From NCBI GenBank assembly GCA_963978545.1, contig OZ021726.1, positions 35,438,959 through 35,502,958 on the forward strand: DNA of 64,000 nucleotides, written 5' to 3'. Position 1 is the first letter of the stretch. The number at the start of each line of letters is the position of its first letter. A model generated the notes under the pieces. The model saw nothing but the letters and a program-made list of their open reading frames with translations. It did not search any database and was not told the origin of the DNA. The position numbers and the translations under genes were made by a program. The DNA comes from Linyphia triangularis (lineage: Eukaryota > Arthropoda > Arachnida > Araneae > Linyphiidae). Below, in pieces: positions 24,258-35,825 of the stretch.

Positions 24258-24758
24258 TCAAGGAAGAACGTGACCATCTTTCAGGTACTTCACAACGACG
24301 AAACTCATAAATCTCCAATTGTCGTTACAAAACTGAACTCTCGATCTAAACTTATTAATGGTACGAAGAATATAGAACTCGGCAAGTCTAGGGGCTGGCT
24401 TCAGACCACGGTCCGAAGCTTGCAAAGACAGGACGCACACCTGACAGCAGTACTTCAAGAAAGTTACTGTAGAAAAAGCTTTCTCAAGGAGACGTCTGTC
24501 TAAGGAAACTGATATTTTGTTGAAGCTCTCGTAGACCGATCCGTCCTTTAGTTGTCCTTGGAGTGTTTTGAAGTACTTATTCGTCATTTTTCTGAGAACT
24601 CTTTTGACGCCGTTGGTTAAAAGTGTTCTGGAGGGCCTTGCGATTGCTCTGGACCGATTTGACGAAGTGACTTGGGGGCATTGGCTGTGTTCTTGAAGAT
24701 CTATGATGAAATTCACCATGGCAGCTACAGTTCGGATGTCTTTTAAGGTATTTTTCAT
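24258..24758 (-). CDS. Hypothetical 166-residue protein or single-exon remnant
   Basis: Complete ATG-to-TGA frame on the minus strand with an in-frame stop two codons upstream of the ATG. Base composition is clearly less AT-rich than its surroundings and codon choice looks coding-like. The product is basic in the first half (SNRSRAIARPSR near residue 33) and contains several Cys near the middle (KYCCQVCVL). No signal peptide, membrane segment or catalytic motif is evident. I do not recognise the family. It could be an intronless gene, an exon, or a retrocopy. The overlapping 77-codon plus-strand frame is a shadow. Confidence 0.4.
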   Translation of the reverse strand: MKNTLKDIRTVAAMVNFIIDLQEHSQCPQVTSSNRSRAIARPSRTLLTNGVKRVLRKMTNKYFKTLQGQLKDGSVYESFNKISVSLDRRLLEKAFSTVTFLKYCCQVCVLSLQASDRGLKPAPRLAEFYILRTINKFRSRVQFCNDNWRFMSFVVVKYLKDGHVLP

Positions 24759-25025
24759 TATTTAAAATATGTTTCTAGGCGGCTTCAAACAAATGATTCA
24801 CGTTTCAGAAAATGGAAGAATAAAAATTCCGTCATAGCTTAAAATGAATTCATCGTATAACTGTAGCGCACTTTTCGATGAACTCTATTTGGTTTTAAAT
24901 TCTTGTAATTCCCAGCGGTAAATGCCAAATTAGTTTTTAATATTTAAATTAGGTTTGGAGAGAGCTTTTAGACGACTACCCCAATGAACTGAAGGATTCG
25001 CTGAATTTGTCAAAAGCAGTAAACA

Positions 25026-25136
25026 GAAAATACATCGAAAAAAAGCAGAAATTGCATCGATAAAAATAAGAAATTGTATCGATAAAGATGAGAAATTGCA
25101 TCGATAAAAAAAACAGAAATTGCATCGATAAAAAGC
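25026..25136. repeat. 22-24-bp tandem repeat with ATCGAT
   Basis: Four clear units of AGAAATTGCATCGATAAA start at 25047, 25069, 25091 and 25115, with a degenerate unit before them (ACATCGAAA near 25032). Confidence 0.85.
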
Positions 25137-25433
25137 AAAAAATGTGTGTAACCATCAATAACAAGTAAAAGTAATCTAAGTTAGAAGGTATAAACATATA
25201 TTTATTTTCTTATTTACTGTTTATATCATGGCAGCTGCATTGTAAAGCATATCTTACTATATTCGTCGGTAAAATAACATATGTATGCAAAATATGGTGA
25301 ACTTATTCAATTTCGTGAAAATTAATAATGTGTTCTAATTTAGAGCTTTATTTTCTGTAAGAAATCTATCGCTTCAAAATCTTCAAAATCCAGTTGCATT
25401 CTAAGTCACGATCATATAAATAAAAAGTCTACC

Positions 25434-25437
<4 letters not shown>

Positions 25438-25469
<32 letters not shown>
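25438..25469. repeat. Poly-T tract
   Basis: T homopolymer of about 31 bases. Comparable T runs (25-37 bases) occur near 18145, 26142, 35081, 35790, 57991, 60250 and 63168, and may mark old retroposed 3' ends in minus orientation. Confidence 0.9.
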
Positions 25470-25474
<5 letters not shown>

Positions 25475-25541
25475 ATTAAACTGTTCTATTTAACATTTTA
25501 TTTGTCGGCTTTGCCAGTATCACTGTCCTGAACTTAAATTT

Positions 25542-25555
25542 CCGTTAGCAACTTA
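25542..25555. other. SINE target-site duplication, left
   Basis: CCGTTAGCAACTTA, identical to 25737-25750. Confidence 0.9.
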
Positions 25556-25736
25556 GCCGACCAAACGGTATAGTGATTAGCGTGCTAGCTTCTAGACCGC
25601 GAGGTTGCGGGTTCGAGTCCCGTGTTAGGCATGGGTGTTTGTAAATGTATGTTGGCTTGTCTAATGACGAATGTTTCGGCGCATTATAGCCCTCGTGTTG
25701 CTGATGGCGCCAGATAATCTGAAAACAACCAACCAA
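25556..25736 (+). mobile_element. tRNA-derived SINE, 181 bp, intact boundaries
   Basis: Head looks like a tRNA: GCCGACCAAACGG at the start, A-box-like TAGTGATTAGCGTGC (25571-25585), B box GGTTCGAGTCC (25610-25620), then GTTAGGCA, which could pair partly with the acceptor start. The body follows, with a tail ending AACCAACCAA. A perfect 14-bp duplication flanks it (25542-25555 and 25737-25750), as expected for LINE-mediated retroposition. The perfect duplication suggests a fairly recent insertion. The minus-strand ORF across it is spurious. Confidence 0.93.
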
Positions 25737-25750
25737 CCGTTAGCAACTTA

Positions 25751-26138
25751 CTGATTTTGAAGATTTATTTTATTTCTCAAGTAAAACTTATAAGGGTGGA
25801 GGAACTTGAACTAGTAAAGTAAAATACTGTTTTCTTCTAATTGATTTTCTCTCTAATGAGATAAAGATTGATTTTAAAACTGCATTATTTAAAAGTCAGA
25901 TATTGAATGATATTAGTTCAAAATAAACCTATTTCATATTAAAAGCATTAAGAAGTAGCACAAAGCTTATGCGAACCTTCTAAAACTGGATAATGAGCCC
26001 ATGTAATGTATTTCTGAGTTAACATCCAGATGACCTTATATGGTACATTTTGGAAAACAAAGTTTTTGCTTAGTTCGATATGCATAAAAAAAGACATATT
26101 TTAAAAAATTTCATATCACCTTGCAAATTATTTTCATC

Positions 26139-26177
<39 letters not shown>

Positions 26178-26986
26178 CCCCAATATCATTTAGAGTTAGA
26201 TGAGATAAAATAGCTTTAGTATGACTTTAAAAATAAAATCGGCTTTGTAAAATGTTAATGTATTTATTTTTCAAACTTAATGGGTACTAATTTTTATCTT
26301 CCGATTAAAAACTTCTACAATTATTCGTGTTTGATTTTTTTTTAAAAAAACATAAATTTTAAATCCCTGTTGTCAGCATTTTCCATTAACAAAAAATATT
26401 GTAGTGAGAATGTAAAAAAATATATTCGTCCTTATTTTTAACGTAGTCGATCGCCATCAGCCAGGCTAAATGGCGGGACCTATTTTTCTGATAGACAGAC
26501 AATATCTGTCAGTATCGTGATCCCAACTGTGTCTAGACATTTTTAAAAGAAACTGCAGAGTAACAGACGAGGCCTCTTTATTACTAGATGATAATTCTTT
26601 GACTCGAATTCCACTAAATGAATTGGAAAAATACAAAACAATTTGTAAAAGACATATTGATTTGTTAGTTTTAACGATAAAAATGAATTAGTATGATAAT
26701 TGTCTCTCTTTTTTGTTCGAGAAAGGGTTAGAAATGGGATAAAAAGCTACTTAACACGAGTGGTAAAGTTTAATTGATTAATTTGAATTAGAGCTTTACT
26801 ATAGTTAAGTTGCTTCAAAACATCGTTGAAACAGTGGATTATCAAAGAGATCCCCACCCGGAAGATTTTCAAGGAGAATTTTCCCCACATTTGCGTCGCG
26901 CATGGGAGAAAACCCGTGAAACTCTAACCGGGCAGCCCAACAATCACCGCTCGATTGCAACAATTGCAATCAGGTATATTCAGTTT
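25751..26986. other. Intergenic stretch
   Basis: AT-rich with a poly-T tract near 26142-26177. At 26810-26995 there is a 61-codon plus frame of more balanced composition just before a SINE; no motif was recognised. Confidence 0.45.
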
Positions 26987-26995
26987 TCAAAGTAG

Positions 26996-27161
26996 CTCAC
27001 CTGAAGGATGTGTGTTTAACACTCTGGTCTCGCATACAAAATGTGCCTGATTCGAATTCCCTTCTTGGATTAGGCATGGATGTTCGGAATCTTCGTTAAG
27101 CTGTAGATTTTGACCCAATAGGCCATTATTGTGCACAGATATGTATTGTTGAGTGTACAAA
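26996..27161 (+). mobile_element. tRNA-derived SINE with 9-bp duplication
   Basis: B-box-like GATTCGAATTCC near 27050, followed by TTAGGCATGGATGTTCGGAAT and TTCGTTAAGCTGTAG, a body shared with copies at 62252 (minus) and 63524. TCAAAGTAG flanks it at 26987-26995 and 27162-27170. The A-box part is degenerate. No AACC tail is left. Confidence 0.75.
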
Positions 27162-27170
27162 TCAAAGTAG

Positions 27171-28166
27171 AACTACCGAAACGACGATTTCAATCGGAAT
27201 TCGATTCAGCGACTTTTCACATGAATAGCAAACGCAATGGGCTGTCAAAATGTGACAGTACGTCTCATTCTCTTGAATTGTAAATAAGGGTTAAAAATAA
27301 AATATTCTCAAAAGAAAATATTTTGGGATGAATAGAAACAGGGAAATGAATAGAAGCAAAACTTTGAAGCATCGTTAAAAAAGTTTCTGAAAGCGAACCA
27401 AACAGGGAAAACTCAAATTTTCTTTCTGTATTAGTTTATTCACAAAATAAACAATTAGGAAACAGGGAAACAGAAATATTTTTTTAACTTATTTGGATTG
27501 GTGCACAGTTTTAAAGTAAAAAAGTTTTAAATTGTTTGTATTTCGACATTGCTAAACTTTATTAAATCAAAAATTTAAATTTCTGAAAAATAAATATATT
27601 GACAGTTCCAAAATATACTCTTTTCACTATATTCAAATTAATTTCGCAAAATCCTTTTTTTTTTATATTTTTAAACCAGCTTTGAAATTGAGATCGAAAC
27701 ACCAATCAATCACAGTTTCTACTTACTCAAGTAATGTTATACATTGTTTCTTTAAAACTTTACTATTTCTATATAATGCAATACAAGACATAACACTGGA
27801 GAAAATAAAATATGTATGAAAGATAACGTATCTGTTAAAGATTGACATAAAATCAGTGTAAAAAATACAACAAAAGAGCTTGGGAAAAGTTAATTCAATC
27901 ATTACAAGCAAATTCATTGTTCTTTTTAAATGTTTGCTTGATTCAAAACACGAAAACATGAAAATGTCGGTGATGATTCCTAAAAATAGGAAGTAACTCT
28001 TTGTCAAGATTAAGCATTATTGTGATTAAAATTTGAGATATATGAATGTATCTCCTCTCAAAATTAGGTTTGATCTCATTAGAATAAGGAACTTATAGGA
28101 ATTTCGTATGAATTTCATAATAAGACTCGCATTCGATTTTATACTTCATGATAATTTATTAATGAT
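27171..28166. other. AT-rich intergenic stretch
   Basis: No gene or clear repeat seen; the 94-codon minus-strand ORF at 27723-28007 is AT-rich without motifs. Confidence 0.5.
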
Positions 28167-28337
28167 TACGTATTATCACGTCGATCATTGGTGAGGCAAA
28201 AGTTCAATGGTCACGCATCTTTCTGCAGGAAGACTACAATGCTGTTCTTAGCCAAAACGGTCTTTTGAAGAGGTCCGACAGTTCGAATATGTAGGCATCA
28301 ACAAAAATTTCGCCAATGGTCGACGAGATAATACGTA
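28167..28337. mobile_element. Short MITE, 171 bp, 30-bp inverted ends
   Basis: TACGTATTATCACGTCGATC at the left matches the reverse complement of the right end TACGTATTATCTCGTCGACC, continuing through CATTGG. No ORF and no certain target duplication. Confidence 0.75.
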
Positions 28338-29418
28338 GGTACAAATTTATTTTATTTCCTTTATGGTATCGAGTGATGATATTTTAAGTAATCATAGGCG
28401 CCACGTGATAATTAAACATTATGTATAAATTTTCTGTTCAAATAAATAATTTAAAACCTTTATTATACTTCTTTATTTCTGTATATTGGGTTACTTTATC
28501 CAATTTTTATGTAATTTTCAAAAGCCAGGTGAGTGCTAGTGCTCCTCTTTGCACCTGCCTGGCGACGCCCATGGAAGTTAATATCAAAAGATAATCAACT
28601 ACATACTACATAATACTGCCGACATAATATTACCTCTTTAAACAATATAAAAAAAAATTGGGCAGTAAGTCCGTATTATGATCATATCCTTATTTAAATG
28701 TTGTCATGAGAATAGTTGATTTGGAGAATTCCTTTTTCTTCATTTTATGCTAAAACTAAAAATAGTTCCTGAAATATTTCTGAAGTGAACGTCAACGTAA
28801 TAAAAAATGAATAATGATTAATTTTGCAAACGTGCCTGTTTTAAGTGGTGTTGAAAATGACCCAGATGACAAATTACTTGTCCTTTATCAAAAAATCCCT
28901 GCTCCAACCGGAGGGTAGTTATTTGCCAAAATAAAAGTTTTCAAATTAGTTATGCGCATACGACTAGCTGTGGTCATTAATTTTAACAGCCAACAGTTAA
29001 TTTTTTATTTATTTTTTTAAGTTCAAGGTTTTTGATATTACGTGGCGCCATCTATTATTTCAAACCATAACAAATTTTGTTACGAAAAAACCTGTTTATA
29101 TAAAATTATACGTAAAGTATTTTTTATTTTACAACTTCACTGCCAAAAAAAAAAAAAAAAAAAAAACTATCAATAAAAATTAGAAATATTTGTTGTTCTA
29201 GAAACCTAGTCATATATAACTAAATTTTTACTCAAAAATGATTTTTGATAAGGCTTTTCTTAAACTTTTCTGCGTCTAAATTTCATAATTAAGGATCAAA
29301 GATTAAATAGTGCAAGAGAAAAAGTTCCTAAAGTAGGAAAGTACAACAAAATCTCCAGGCATGATTTTTCTGGAAACAAAAAAATATATGGAAAGGGAGG
29401 AGTAACAACAATATAGAG

Positions 29419-29811
29419 CAATTCCCTGCTGTACTCACCGCACATTTTGGACTCTTTTTTTTTTTTTTTTTTTTTTTTTCTATTCGTAAACAAATTAGAA
29501 TACTAAAATTATAATGAATCTAGTAGTTACATTTTTTTTTATATACACTACTAGCTGGTAGCAAAGTTATATTGAAAAATAACTCATTGAACTTGGTGAA
29601 ATATACATTTATAAGCCACCGACATACGGTACACAACCGTATCCCGTGCGTCGGTTAATTAAAATAATTATTTTTCAATATAATTTTACTAACAAATAGT
29701 ATTGTATAAAACAAAAATATAACTACTAGATTCATCATAATTTTAGAATTCTAATTTGTTTACGAATAGAAAAAGAGCCAAAGTGTCCCATGCGTCAGTC
29801 AAAGAATTACC
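29419..29811. mobile_element. Nearly symmetrical foldback element
   Basis: The left arm 29440-29595 is reverse-complementary to 29660-29800. Landmarks are CGTAAACAAATTAGAAT against ATTCTAATTTGTTTACG and TTATATTGAAAAATAA against TTATTTTTCAATATAA. The centre is itself palindromic (ATACGGT, ACACA, ACCGTAT). Outer ends TTTTGGACTC and GAGCCAAAGT also pair. A poly-T run has expanded in the left arm (29454-29479). Confidence 0.85.
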
Positions 29812-30494
29812 CTAAATTTTTTCAAACGTACTTCAAACTTTTGTTCAGATTCCCTCAATATAACTTCATTTTGTACTAAATACAATATGATTGAATGAAG
29901 GAATGGTTTTAAATACTCAAGTATTTGATTATTTTTCGTCTTCCGCGTAATTGAGCTTCTAATGTTACCAACGTATAGTCAGTATTTTTAGTATTTCCTT
30001 CTCTTATATTTTTGCGAGAGTATTAGAAATCACTATTAACACGACAGCCCTTGCAGAGCCCTGGCCTCCCCTAAGACTTTTCACCATTCGAGTATTAAAA
30101 ATATAATGTTTTTTTTTTGTTTTGTTTTTTTGTTATTTTTAGATCACTTTCACACACACACCCTCCCTTTCTCCCCATCATTTCCACTCATGTCACGTGG
30201 GTCCAGTGGGGAAGTTTCGATGCACGTGAACAGCCTATTGACGAGATAGGCAATTCCATATTTTTACTGCAAAGGGAAAAAAATCTGTTTTAAACACTGA
30301 TTGACAATCATGTGGTTATTGAATTTCAAAACTAAATTTGAAAGCTACTTTAAGATTGACATTTGCAATAATTTAACTTCCAATTATATTCATAAATAAT
30401 AGTTATTTTATTAGTTCTGAGAATAGTTTTCATATTATTTTGTTTCGTAGTTATATTTTCAGATTATGATGTCTTTGAGTAACGACAAGTGCTA

Positions 30495-31478
30495 CAAAAT
30501 CAGAAATTTTGTATAAAATAGACTACATTTTTTTATCTTTTTCACTACTTTCTCTGTAGAGTAAATGTTGTTATCAGTTTTTATGAAATGTGTGCAAGTT
30601 AGTGTTGAAAAAACTCTGTATTATTTTCCTTATAATTTGGAAGTAATGGTAATGTACAGGCAAAGGGTGCCTTTTAAGAAAATTAAAACTTTTTTTTTTC
30701 TTTCTAAATTGTTAAATAATATTACGCCTTCGGGTTGCATAAAAAATATTAAAAACATAAGATTTAAATTATGTATTTGTTCTATTAATTATATTTACTT
30801 TAAAAAATTTAGAAACTTTATATTATTTTAATGTATCTTTATTTGAGGAATTTATGGTATTATAGAATATAATTTACATTTGTGATTATATTTCATCATA
30901 ACAATAAAATGGAGACAAATTTCAAAATGTAAGTATTGGTAACGAGTTATTTTTTGTTAAAAATTTAGATTCGCGATTTCATATTACTGTAAAAAAATAG
31001 CATTCGAAAAAGTTGCATTCAGTATGTAATAAGGGACAGTTGAGTAATATGATATAGGAGTTCAAATCGTAGGTAACAAACTAAATTTTTTCAGAACACA
31101 TATTTATTGATGTTTTGTTGATTAGTTTTACAGAATTATTCTTTCTTTCTCAGTACTTTCTCTTCGCTGGTGTAATAAAGATAGGCCCACAGAAATGAGG
31201 TCAAACAGCATCTCAGAATTCCATATTACCCACCCTTTGGGAAAAAGAATTAAGTCATAATTATTTAGATGATATTTAATTTAAAAAAAAGTGTGCCTGT
31301 ACTTCCAAATTATAAGGAAAATAATACAGAGTTTTTTCAACACTAACTTGCACAAATTTCATAAAAACTGATAACAACATTTGCTCTACAGAGAAAGTAG
31401 TACTGGTCACAAAATAACTGACACTGTCTGAAAAAGATAAAAAGAAGAAAAAAAGTAGTCTATTTTATTTCTGATTAG
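30495..31478. mobile_element. 1-kb inverted-repeat element
   Basis: The arm 30495-30665 is reverse-complementary to 31280-31478, nearly identical over about 120 bp, for example TGTTGTTATCAGTTTTTATG against CATAAAAACTGATAACAACA. The right arm has about 30 extra bases near 31400-31430 (CAGTGTCAGTTATTTTGTGA on minus) absent from the left arm. That insert looks like a Tc1/mariner-type end. The loop has an AT-rich 88-codon frame without motifs. Confidence 0.8.
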
Positions 31479-32353
31479 CAGAAGTAAATAAAGCAATAAA
31501 CTATTCCATTATTTGAAGTTCCTACGCTTATTTAATTAAGAGATATTTTAAGAATAAAAATAAACTCTGATTTAACTTCCTTTTAAAAATTATTTTGTGA
31601 ATTTTATTTATTTTCTAATGGCTTAAGAATTTTTTTACATATGCATTTAATAATTTATATAAAACTTTTCCAAAGTCATAAAGTAACTTTCAACATTTGT
31701 TGTTCGTTTACTTTTTAAGACAGAAGATGGCAGCACCAGTGAATACTAGTAAGTCGAAAATATTCTAAAAATGAACGAAGAATAATCCAGCTGATGACAA
31801 CTATAAAATTCGAAGAACAGGTAGGTAGGGAACCTTTAGAGTCCTTGGGTTCTCAAACTGCTTTTAAAACTTTATGCTATATTTTAAAATATTTCAAAAC
31901 AATAAACATTACTGAATTGTTTGCAATTTGCAACTAGGTGATAAATACTCATTTATTTCGCATACTAAGCCCCATTTACGAATCTGTAGTGTCGTTAACG
32001 ATCGCAAAAACTCAGGACCATCCATAAAACTAAAATACTAAATATAGTAAATGACTAAATATAATCTTTTGAGCATTTCACTCAATTAAAAAGAATTTTT
32101 CCAAACTATAATATATCCGTAAACTCTTATCCCCATCTAAACATATTCAAAAATATACAATTTTAAAAGTTTGCTCTTTTCTGTCGAAATTGTATCGTTA
32201 CACCCATAATTATTGTTGTAGTATTAGTAGTCTTTATAGTCACATTGTAACATATTTTTAAAGCCGCAAATTTTCAAACTTTGTTAAATTATCACACAAA
32301 TTGGTAGTAGAAAATCTCAAAGTTGGAAAGTTTTTATTACTATTTACAATATA
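31479..32353. other. AT-rich intergenic stretch
   Basis: No gene or structured repeat recognised. Confidence 0.55.
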
Positions 32354-32355
32354 TA

Positions 32356-32559
32356 CAGGGTGTCCTAAAATTAGTCGAGCAATGGCGTTCAAATACATCT
32401 GAATAACTCTTAATAACTTGACTTTATAAACCATTCTTTTTCCCCAATTAATTTAAGTTCACCATGTCATTCTATATGAAAAAAATTATTATGCCTTGTT
32501 ATTAAGAGTTATACAGATCTATTTGAACTCCATTGCCCGACTAATTTGTGGACACCCTG
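32356..32559. mobile_element. MITE with CAGGGTGTC ends, about 200 bp
   Basis: The left arm CAGGGTGTCCTAAAATTAGT matches the reverse complement of the right arm CAGGGTGTCCACAAATTAGT, and pairing continues for about 80 bp through TAACTCTTAATAAC. TA dinucleotides flank both ends (32354-32355 and 32560-32561). Confidence 0.85.
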
Positions 32560-32699
32560 TATTATCATAATTACTCCCAACAAAAAAAAATTAGTGACCC
32601 TTCTCAAGTCTAAGATATTTGGATAAACCAAAATTGTTTTCCTGTGATTTATTACCTTATAAGTTTCTGATTCAAAAGTTGAAAAGATATTTTCCTAAA

Positions 32700-32853
32700 G
32701 TTAATTAGATGTTTTGTTAATGAAATTAAATATAGTGGCAAATTCTAAAACATCTTACCTGTGGCTTTCTTTTTCTTAAGAAACGCAATGTAATTAAAGA
32801 TAAAAAAAAATATCCCTAAAACTATAAAAAAAATCAATTCAATAAATCATTTT

Positions 32854-32887
<34 letters not shown>

Positions 32888-33220
32888 TTAACTATCATTT
32901 GTCTGCGTTTAAGAATTTTTTAATTAGTTATTTGTCAAATTTCATCTAAATCTTTCAACAAGTTCCTGATATATTCGATGTTTTGTTAATGAAACTAATA
33001 GTAATGAATGAATGTGGCAAACATCTTACCTGCGTCTTCCTTTTTCTTACAGAACACAATTTAATTAAAAATAATTAAAGCATCCTTCAAACAAAAAAGA
33101 ATTCTAAAATTTTTATAAATAATTTTTTTTAAATTATCATTTATCTATGTTTGGATATTTTTTTAATTAGCTATTTGCAAAATTTCATTTAAATCTTCCA
33201 ACAAGTTTCTAATATAATTT
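32700..33220 (+). repeat. Tandem duplication of a 270-bp unit
   Basis: GATGTTTTGTTAATGAAA occurs at 32709 and again at 32978. The following blocks ACATCTTACCTG, TTCTTTTTCTTA and AATTTCATYTAAATCTT recur in the same order in both units. Two units, moderately diverged. Confidence 0.8.
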
Positions 33221-34039
33221 TAAATTTTTAAAGATTTGAACTGACAGGGACGGACGGAACAAACTTTTTAAATGTTATCCTTTAAATATCAATAGAACAT
33301 TTTTAAAATAAGTAAAATCTCTGATATTTTGCGTCCGCGAATCGAAAAGAGGGAGAAAAGTTTTGCTCTGTTATGTTCTGGAAAGGATAGTGTTTGGTTC
33401 TTGAGGATGATATTTAAAATTAGACGAAATTGTGTTTTAGAAAAATGATAAGACTCAATTATCCAGAATCTAGCTATCCTAATCGCCAATTTAGAATTCT
33501 GTTGTCATTGTAAAAAATCTGCAAAATCTTTACTTTACATATTTCTTATCGGTGAACGTTGAAAGGCGCACTTGATTGCAATAGTCATTTATCAGATAGT
33601 GCTAAAAATATTATTAAAAAAAAAACTTAAATGAAATTTTATCTTAAACATTTACTAATGAACACAAAAAAATTACCAAATAACCTATACGGTTACATTC
33701 TATTCATATGTATCTCGATTATACAGTTTAATACAATATTTCAGTACAAAATATAAACAAATTAATTGTTCTCGTGATTTTAAATTACGTACGTTATTTT
33801 TTTAACTTAAAAATAACTTTTTATTTCTGAGTTAACAAATCATTGTACTTGTACTGTGATAAAAATAGAAAAATTAACAATATATTCGGTAGTTTATTGA
33901 AATTAATGTGTGAGAGGGGGCTGCGCTTGTGTGCGTGTATCCGCCAAAAAATATAAAATTTACAAAAAGCAGCCTTCCCTGAATCATCACCCTGACCACC
34001 ACACATCCCGTGGAAACCTCTGAGTGCAACCAATAAGTA

Positions 34040-34047
34040 ACCACACC
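34040..34047. other. hAT target-site duplication, left (ACCACACC)
   Basis: ACCACACC immediately before the element; exact copy at 34864-34871. Confidence 0.9.
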
Positions 34048-34863
34048 CAGGGCCTGATTTACCATTAGGCCCACTAGGCCTGGGCCTAGGGGCCCCCAAA
34101 TTTGGGGGCCCCTAAATTTTGAAAATTTTCTGAAAATTTCAAATATAATGGTCTTTTTATGGGAAGTACTGAACAAAAATAATAAAAAATTTTTAGTTAC
34201 ACATCAGCAAATTCCATATTTTTTATAGTCACAAAGAGTTAAGTTAGATAGATTAATCTAATGAAACCTAATTAAGCAAATCTTTCCAGTTCAGCCAATC
34301 ATATATAACTTCGTCATATGCACACGGAGACAAAGGCTTTACGCCGCTGTTCTCCTTCTCTCGCCTCTTGTAAAGAGATGTTCACCAACCAACCAACCAT
34401 ATACAACTTCTTATATTATGAAATGAAAGAGTCTTTGTGATTGGTTGCTTTGCAGGCTCTTCCGTGGACTTTTTGGCCCTCCTTTTTAGTGAGATCGTAG
34501 AAACAGTGAAAAGGTTACTTTGTATTATTTACAATTATTGTTATAAAATTAAGTAATCTTTATTATTATATAATTTGTGAACCCTGTGGTAAAATGTAAG
34601 TTTAAAATACAGGAAAGTGTACTTTAAAATTAGTGTTCATGGGGGATCTTGATTAATTCAAAAGTTTTGAGCAAATCAAGATCATATTAATTATAACAAA
34701 AAAATCGTGTGAAAGTAAACTATGAGTTTTAATTGTAAAAAGTTAGTCGGAACGAATGTAGCTTGATCTGGTAATATTGTGACGTAAAGAAATAAATATT
34801 TGCTATAGGGGCCCCTCTTTGAATGTTGGGCCTACAGTAAAAAAATTTCTAAATCAGGCCCTG
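34048..34863. mobile_element. Non-autonomous hAT transposon, 816 bp
   Basis: The left end CAGGGCCTGATTTA is the exact reverse complement of the right end TAAATCAGGCCCTG. Both ends carry nearby GGGGCCCC and GGGCCTA blocks. An exact 8-bp duplication ACCACACC flanks it, the defining length for hAT. No transposase ORF remains. A 5'-truncated SINE is nested at 34313-34397. Confidence 0.93.
34313..34397 (+). mobile_element. 5'-truncated SINE nested in the hAT element
   Basis: 85 bp ending in AACCAACCAAC, the tail seen in the other SINEs. Flanked by CATATATAACTTC (34300-34312) and CATATACAACTTC (34398-34410), 12 of 13 identical. No tRNA head is present. Confidence 0.75.
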
Positions 34864-34871
34864 ACCACACC

Positions 34872-35076
34872 GACTTAAAAAGTTCCATATTACAATTTTA
34901 AATGTGCTTAAAACGCACTAGTAATGATATAAAAATTGCTGTGTCAGTAATGAAATTTTAATCTTTTTGTTAAAAAGTAATTATATTCATTTTTAATTGT
35001 AGTCCATTTTCAGAAGAAATTTCACAAATATTATATAATTGAACCACATTCATTTTAAGAGGATTTGGAATCCTTC

Positions 35077-35113
<37 letters not shown>

Positions 35114-35788
35114 AAGCCTTTACAATTATAGTTTTTACATATTTGGAAGTATTACTAAGTAAAAACTAAATTTTATTTTCAAAAAAAGTTCACAAAATGC
35201 TCTAAATTTTTAAATTTTTAAAAAATTCATCAAATTTCAAATTCTATCTTTTTCATTTTTCAATATTTTTTTTCCCCCCTTTCTTTTTTTTTAATGTTCC
35301 TTATAATATACTCTAACTTTTTAGGCATCGGATTTAGAATAAGTGAAATAGTTTTCGAGAAAATCGATAGTTACTGTACCTATAGGCAAAAAAAGCGCAA
35401 AAAACGAGTATTTTTCAACATTTGGGAGTGAATGGTTTACTTAAACTTCACTTATTTTTGATCAAATTTCAACTGAGAAATTTTAAATACTGAACTAATC
35501 TTAAATGATAAAAACTCATCTTAATATGGTTTTCATTTTCCTTTAATGTTCACATTTCTGTTTATCAGAAGAAAACCTCCCTCCAGATAGTCTGGATGTG
35601 GTACAGATTGTTATAGAAACAAGACTATTCCATTTAGAAATAAGAGGGGGGAATGATATGCAGGAAATGGCTTCTCATTCAGATTTGTGATGAAACATGT
35701 GAAGGGTCATAAATTGATGTTTGGACGTTTTATTTTATTTTTTTTTATTTGAACATTCAATTTTAGATATATTTTTTATTATTATTAT

Positions 35789-35825
<37 letters not shown>

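Noticed and set aside
25556..25630. Possible functional tRNA gene
   Set aside because: A and B boxes are present, but acceptor pairing is poor, a long non-tRNA body and AACC tail follow, and a 14-bp duplication flanks the unit, so it is a SINE.
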